Source: Gammaproteobacteria bacterium (lineage in GTDB: Bacteria > Pseudomonadota > Gammaproteobacteria > UBA6429). Taken from it: 18,323 nt of DNA. The DNA is taken from positions 1-18,323 of the forward strand of contig DAOVYB010000011.1 of assembly GCA_030635835.1 (NCBI GenBank). Direction: 5' to 3'. Below, one piece after another: positions 14,509-18,323 of the stretch. The notes beneath the pieces were generated by a model. It was not told where the DNA came from. It saw nothing but the letters and a program-made list of their open reading frames with translations, and ran no database searches. Each line of letters begins with the position of its first letter. Within the stretch, counting starts at the first letter, position 1. The position numbers and the translations under genes were made by a program.

Positions 14509-15243
14509 TCAGCTTCTGAATTCTTCTACATACATTTTAGTCGCGCCTGCAACGGCAACAGGCATTACAATAAAGTTAATAAAAGGAACTAGGGTTGCAA
14601 GCATCACCATAGAACCGAAACCTAAAGATAAAAATCGTTTTTCAGCTAGCTTTTCTCTTATATGACGAAAGGCTATAGCATGATTTGCAAAGGGAAAGTC
14701 TGCGTATTCTAATGTTAACACCCATACAGTATAGACCATCCATAACACGGCAACGAGAGGTGCTATAAGAGGAAAGGCAAATGATATGAGTGATAAAAAC
14801 GCCAGTGGCATCATTAGATACAACGAATATTTAAGTTTAACGATCTCATTGCTAACGGCATATTTACTTTCTTGCCATATTGAACTGTTATTAACATCCA
14901 GGCTATTTGTTAACTTACGTTCAATTGCAGCCGCAAGTGGCCCATTAAACGGTGCAGCAATAATATTGGCTAATATAGAAAAACTAAAAAAGACCAGCCC
15001 ATAAAAAGTTAATGAAAATAGTGGCCACATTATCCATTCTAACCAGCTTAACCAGTCAGGCAAACTTGATAATGCCCAGTTGATGAAGGTTTCAAACTGT
15101 GAAATGGCAAACCATAAGCCGGCACTAAAAATAAAAATGTTGATAAGTAATGGAATGAAAACATAACGACGAATTCCATTTTTATTTATTAGACTTAATC
15201 CGTTTATAAAATAAGTTGCACCGGTAATTGGATTGCTAATCAT
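14509..15243 (-). CDS. cysZ: sulfate transporter CysZ
   Basis: A 244-residue inner-membrane protein of the EI24/CysZ family that imports sulfate for assimilation. Hydrophobic segments lie near residues 28-48, 68-95, 140-175 and 205-235. Family signatures are obvious: GIRRYVFIPLLINI near the start, ANIIAAPFNGPLA, YADFPFANH, and LGFGSMVMLATLVPFINFIVMPVAVAGATKM near the end, which align with the E. coli CysZ counterparts I know (PFNGLLA, YCDYPFDNH, IPLLNLFIMPVAVCGAT). ATG 15243 has GAAGGA upstream. A perfect 10-bp inverted repeat lies 27 nt before the start. In the window it has no cysteine-biosynthesis neighbour. Confidence 0.93.
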   Translation of the reverse strand: MISNPITGATYFINGLSLINKNGIRRYVFIPLLINIFIFSAGLWFAISQFETFINWALSSLPDWLSWLEWIMWPLFSLTFYGLVFFSFSILANIIAAPFNGPLAAAIERKLTNSLDVNNSSIWQESKYAVSNEIVKLKYSLYLMMPLAFLSLISFAFPLIAPLVAVLWMVYTVWVLTLEYADFPFANHAIAFRHIREKLAEKRFLSLGFGSMVMLATLVPFINFIVMPVAVAGATKMYVEEFRS

Positions 15244-15269
15244 ATTTTTTCCTTCAATTTTAATTATCG

Positions 15270-15290
15270 TATGATTATTAAATAATCATA
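15270..15290. promoter_or_regulatory. perfect AT-rich inverted repeat upstream of cysZ
   Basis: TATGATTATT and its exact inverse AATAATCATA flank a single central A. The gap between the FGGY kinase stop (15313) and the cysZ start (15243) is only 69 nt, so this palindrome takes a third of it. It could be an operator for cysZ or a transcript-end hairpin; it lacks the GC content of an intrinsic terminator. Confidence 0.5.
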
Positions 15291-15312
15291 ACAGCTGAAA
15301 AAAATAATAGTT

Positions 15313-16659
15313 TCATATCTCAGATTTCAAATATTTTTTTGCAGCAAGTTTAGCCGCGCCATAGGCAGCAGCAGTATGTTTCGCAGCTGTAACGGGTACT
15401 CGAAGTTTATGTTCTCTGATAGTTTGCCATGCCTGATTAATGGCACCACCACCAGCAGTTTGAACAGATGTTGGATAGGGCGCACCTAACTGATATAATA
15501 ATTTATAGCCAGTATGCTCAATTTCTGCAATACCTTCTAATAAAGCCTGAAAGAAAACGGCATCATTATCCACTTTTGGTGACATACGTGGCAAAAATTC
15601 AGGATCATTAATTGGAAAACGTTCACCGGCTTCAAGTAAGGGATAATAATTTAAATTGGTTGGGCTATTTGGTTTGAGTTGTTTTGTCAGGAGCAACATC
15701 TTTTCATCTGAAAAATAGTAACTTAATACTGCGCCACCAGAATTTGATGCACCACCGACTAACCAGTACTGACCATAAGGCTGGCTATAAACACCATGAG
15801 CAGGATTATTAACAGGTTGATCGCTCACGACTTTTAACACCAGGGTTGAGCCTAACGAGGTAACGGCATCACCAACTCGTATGCTCTCAGTTAGGCCTGG
15901 ACTACTAGCTAAAAAGGCGGCAGTACTATCTGTGGTACCGGCGATAATATCTACGTCAATAGGAAGTCCAAGATCATTAGCAACATGAGGATTTATAATT
16001 GAAACAGCACAACCAGGTGCAACGACATTAGGTAAGCTTGTTGAGTTGATTTTAAGCTCTTTGAATAAATCCAGTAACCATAATGGCCAGTGATTGTTGA
16101 TTGGGTCAAAGCCAGTCTTTAATGCATTGTTAATATCACTAAAATCAAAACGTCGGCATAATTGACCGGCAATCCAGTCAGCTTGATGTACGATGTGAAA
16201 ATTTTCTTCAATTCGGTGCTGTTCTATTAACCATAAAACTTTAGCTAAACCACTTGTTGGGTTTAATACGACAGAATCCTTTGCTGCGTATTGACGGAGA
16301 AATTCTACTTGTGATTTTGCACGTTGATCATCGTACATCAGAGCAGGTGTAACTGGCTGTCCTGCATCGTTACACAACAATACCGTACCGGATGTGCCAT
16401 CAACAGAAATTGCCTCAATATGCTGTAGCTTTACCTGCGATGTAATGTCTTGGAGTACCGCTTGTGTTGCTTGCCACCATTCATCAGGTGTTTGCTGTTG
16501 ATGATCTTTACTGTGTTCAGGATAGCTAATTTTTGATTGGGCTTTGATATTGCCTAAGCTATCAATGGCAATGGCACGGCACCCGGAGGTGCCAAGATCA
16601 ATACCAATAAAAAGAGGAGAAGGACGAGCCAGTTTAGAGGAGTAACTTTTATCTGACAC
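15313..16659 (-). CDS. FGGY-family sugar kinase, probably ribulose/xylulose kinase
   Basis: A 448-residue kinase of the FGGY family. It has the ATP phosphate-binding loop GIDLGTSGCRAIAID (19-33), the substrate region VDGTSGTVLLCNDAGQPVTP (86-105) with MYDDQRA (108-114), the catalytic base Asp244 in GTTDSTAAF, and the adenosine motif QTAGGGAINQAW (400-411). It is shorter than typical XylB or glycerol kinase (about 490-500) and its substrate-site sequences resemble the group described in cyanobacteria and plants as D-ribulose kinases; I favour ribulose over xylulose, as inference. Either product would feed the pentose-phosphate pool that the CbbY product also enters. The start is GTG 16659, with AAGG upstream. 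It follows queF by 22 nt, clearly in one operon, although the two activities have no obvious biochemical link. Confidence 0.85.
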   Translation of the reverse strand: MSDKSYSSKLARPSPLFIGIDLGTSGCRAIAIDSLGNIKAQSKISYPEHSKDHQQQTPDEWWQATQAVLQDITSQVKLQHIEAISVDGTSGTVLLCNDAGQPVTPALMYDDQRAKSQVEFLRQYAAKDSVVLNPTSGLAKVLWLIEQHRIEENFHIVHQADWIAGQLCRRFDFSDINNALKTGFDPINNHWPLWLLDLFKELKINSTSLPNVVAPGCAVSIINPHVANDLGLPIDVDIIAGTTDSTAAFLASSPGLTESIRVGDAVTSLGSTLVLKVVSDQPVNNPAHGVYSQPYGQYWLVGGASNSGGAVLSYYFSDEKMLLLTKQLKPNSPTNLNYYPLLEAGERFPINDPEFLPRMSPKVDNDAVFFQALLEGIAEIEHTGYKLLYQLGAPYPTSVQTAGGGAINQAWQTIREHKLRVPVTAAKHTAAAYGAAKLAAKKYLKSEI

Positions 16660-16681
16660 GTGATGCTCGCCTTATTTAATT

Positions 16682-17071
16682 TTAGGGCAGGGTGACATGC
16701 TCAGGCGCTTTCCAGCTCGGGTCACGGTGCTCTGCGACCACTGTAGTATAAATACCACCACGTACGTTGAATTTGCCCGTTAATCGCATAAAACGAGGTT
16801 GAGTCACTTTAACTAAATCATCCAAAATCATGTTGGTGACTTTTTCATGAAAATGGCCTTCTTCACGAAATGCCCACAGATAAAGTTTTAACGCCTTGAG
16901 CTCGACACATTGTTTATCTGCGACATATTCGAGATGTAATGTCGCAAAGTCAGGTTGTCCTGTTTTCGGGCACAGGCAGGTAAATTCGGGCATGTCGATA
17001 CGAATTGTGTAATCACGTTCCGGCATTGGGTTATCAAATGTTTCTAAATCTTTACTTGGTTGGGTGGCCAT
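16682..17071 (-). CDS. queF: NADPH-dependent 7-cyano-7-deazaguanine reductase (short, type I)
   Basis: A 129-residue single-domain T-fold enzyme reducing the nitrile of preQ0 to the aminomethyl of preQ1, the precursor inserted into tRNA for queuosine. [13 protein letters not shown] (30-42) contains the catalytic Cys34, which forms the thioimide, and Asp41. [21 protein letters not shown] (56-76) is the QueF signature with the substrate-binding Glu57 and His75. The length matches the short Bacillus-type QueF, not the tandem-domain E. coli-type enzyme (about 280). ATG 17071 has GAGAG upstream. It is the first gene of the minus-strand group queF - kinase - cysZ - mtgA, and is divergent from smc. 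Confidence 0.96.
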   Translation of the reverse strand: MATQPSKDLETFDNPMPERDYTIRIDMPEFTCLCPKTGQPDFATLHLEYVADKQCVELKALKLYLWAFREEGHFHEKVTNMILDDLVKVTQPRFMRLTGKFNVRGGIYTTVVAEHRDPSWKAPEHVTLP

Positions 17072-17148
17072 TGTGTTCTCTCATGATCTTTTAAGTTTTC
17101 TGACTTTTTTTGAATTAAAAAGTTAAGTTCGTGGCTGAGGATTTTAGC

Positions 17149-17182
17149 ATTGATTTCAATCTAAGGTTTGAGTGAAATCAAT
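17149..17182. promoter_or_regulatory. inverted repeat in the queF-smc divergent region
   Basis: ATTGATTTCA (17149-17158) and TGAAATCAAT (17173-17182) form a perfect 10-bp inverted pair separated by 14 nt. It is in the 222-nt divergent intergenic region. The same region holds ATTTTCAC twice, 22 bp apart (17200 and 17222), and a 12-bp palindrome ATTGAATTCAAT at 17245-17256. These may be operator sites for queF and/or smc. Confidence 0.45.
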
Positions 17183-17293
17183 TAAAACAATTTGAACATA
17201 TTTTCACCAATTTTTGTGATTATTTTCACTCGGCACATCTTTAAATTGAATTCAATCTTGTATGTAGACTCAGGGATCGGTATCTTCTGCACC

Positions 17294-18323
17294 ATGCGTT
17301 TAAGTAAATTAAAATTAGCGGGATTTAAATCCTTCGTCGACCCTACAACCGTTGAATTCCCCAGCCAGTTAAGTGGTGTTGTGGGGCCAAATGGTTGTGG
17401 TAAATCCAATATTATTGATGCCGTTCGCTGGGTAATGGGGGAATCCTCTGCCAAGCATTTGCGTGGTGAATCCATGGCGGACGTTATTTTCAACGGTTCA
17501 ACCGGACGTAAGCCCGTTGGCCAGGCGACTATCGAACTGATATTTGATAACACCGAAGGCAAGCTTGGTGGTGAGTATGCCAATTTCAGTGAGATTGCGA
17601 TTAAGCGAACGGTTACCCGCGATGGGCAGTCTATTTATCATTTGAATGGTACCCGTTGCCGTCGTCGTGATATTACCGATATCTTCTTAGGGACCGGTTT
17701 AGGCCCACGTAGTTATGCCATTATTGAACAAGGCACAATCTCTCGTTTGATAGAAGCAAAACCGGAAGAGCTCAGGACTTTTCTTGAAGAAGCTGCAGGC
17801 ATCTCAAAATATAAAGAACGTCGTCGCGAAACTGAAAACCGAATTAAACATACGCGTGAAAACCTGGATCGTTTAAGTGATTTACGTGATGAATTAGAAA
17901 AGCAACTTGCCCGTCTGAAACGTCAGGCAAATACCGCTGAAAAATATAAAGTTCTGCGTGAAGAAGAACGTTTGTTAAAAGCACAATTGACCGCATTGCG
18001 CTGGTTACTTAAACAAGATGAAGCTGAAAAAACTGAATCACAAATTCGTGAACAGGAAACAGCATTAGAATCTGCGGTTGCTCGTCAACGTAGCATTGAA
18101 TCTGAAATTGAATCACAGCGTGAGTCTCATACTGAAGCATCGGATAAGTTTAACGAAGTGCAAAGTCGTTTTTATAGTGTTGGTACTGAGATTGCCAGGA
18201 TAGAACAGTCGATACAGCATGCTAAAGAACGCCGTCAGCAACAGCAACAAGATTTAACTCAAATTGAACAAGACTGGCAGGAAGCCCATGCACATCATGA
18301 AACGGATCAAAAACGTTTAACTC
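17294..18323 (+). CDS. smc: chromosome segregation protein SMC (N-terminal part; runs off the window)
   Basis: The visible 343 codons start [20 protein letters not shown] and carry the Walker A loop GPNGCGKSN (31-39), [16 protein letters not shown], the Q-loop region [11 protein letters not shown] (140-150), and [15 protein letters not shown] (165-179), then a long heptad-rich, Glu/Gln/Arg-rich coiled coil from about residue 170 to the window end. This is the order of a canonical SMC ATPase, which with ScpA and ScpB compacts and separates chromosomes. The hinge and C-terminal head lie outside. An in-frame TAG lies about 30 nt upstream of the ATG, so the start is well bounded, though the ribosome-binding site is weak. 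A minus-strand open frame over its 5' end is a shadow. Presence of Smc argues against an enterobacterium or Vibrio, which use MukBEF. Confidence 0.96.
   Translation, partial: MRLSKLKLAGFKSFVDPTTVEFPSQLSGVVGPNGCGKSNIIDAVRWVMGESSAKHLRGESMADVIFNGSTGRKPVGQATIELIFDNTEGKLGGEYANFSEIAIKRTVTRDGQSIYHLNGTRCRRRDITDIFLGTGLGPRSYAIIEQGTISRLIEAKPEELRTFLEEAAGISKYKERRRETENRIKHTRENLDRLSDLRDELEKQLARLKRQANTAEKYKVLREEERLLKAQLTALRWLLKQDEAEKTESQIREQETALESAVARQRSIESEIESQRESHTEASDKFNEVQSRFYSVGTEIARIEQSIQHAKERRQQQQQDLTQIEQDWQEAHAHHETDQKRLT

Noticed and set aside
17072..17293. preQ1 riboswitch upstream of queF
   Set aside because: I could not make out the short conserved hairpin/A-rich tail pattern. This was a visual check only; a covariance search could overturn it.
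17182..17583. 133-codon minus-strand open frame
   Set aside because: It lies over the 5' end of smc, which is conserved and uses Walker A codons here.

Overview
The window is AT-rich chromosomal DNA, almost certainly from a gammaproteobacterium. Clues are the close matches to gammaproteobacterial MtgA, CysZ, GluQ, DksA and YcgR, a DUF3579 gene, and a canonical Smc instead of MukB. A CbbY-type phosphatase, which elsewhere travels with the Calvin cycle, and a ribulose-kinase-like FGGY kinase hint at an autotroph (for example a sulfur oxidiser), but no RubisCO is in view. Species cannot be named from the sequence.

Layout. 1-1590: 3' end of pnp (with an in-frame TAG at 16-18), a bidirectional terminator, a convergent 42-codon gene for a CCGSCGG-type micropeptide, a gene-free stretch, a lipoprotein gene, and a nest of palindromic repeats. 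1588-5373 (minus strand): acs, a YcgR-like PilZ protein and gluQ. 5497-6453: a plus-strand DUF3579 gene facing a minus-strand dksA with an unusual lysine/alanine-rich N-terminal tail, the two sharing a terminator. 6659-8979 (plus strand): cbbY, a palindromic intergenic repeat, a class I aminotransferase and a DUF2007 protein. 9185-13678 (plus strand): two membrane histidine kinases 6 nt apart; the first is a hybrid kinase with a duplicated extracytoplasmic sensor unit. 13705-17071 (minus strand): queF, FGGY kinase, cysZ and mtgA. 17294-end (plus strand): the start of smc.

How the genes fit together. Most are housekeeping or central metabolism: acetate activation (Acs), cell wall (MtgA), sulfate uptake (CysZ), sugar-phosphate housekeeping (CbbY, FGGY kinase), stringent-response transcription (DksA), c-di-GMP motility control (YcgR) and chromosome organisation (Smc). 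Two separate queuosine steps occur here: QueF makes preQ1, and GluQ glutamylates the finished base on tRNA-Asp. The order dksA then gluQ, both on the minus strand, resembles the E. coli dksA-gluQ unit, but a divergent DUF3579 gene and a terminator separate them. The least explained parts are the kinase pair with its duplicated sensor and G8 tract, the micropeptide, and the repeats. I see no phage, transposase, CRISPR array, tRNA or rRNA.
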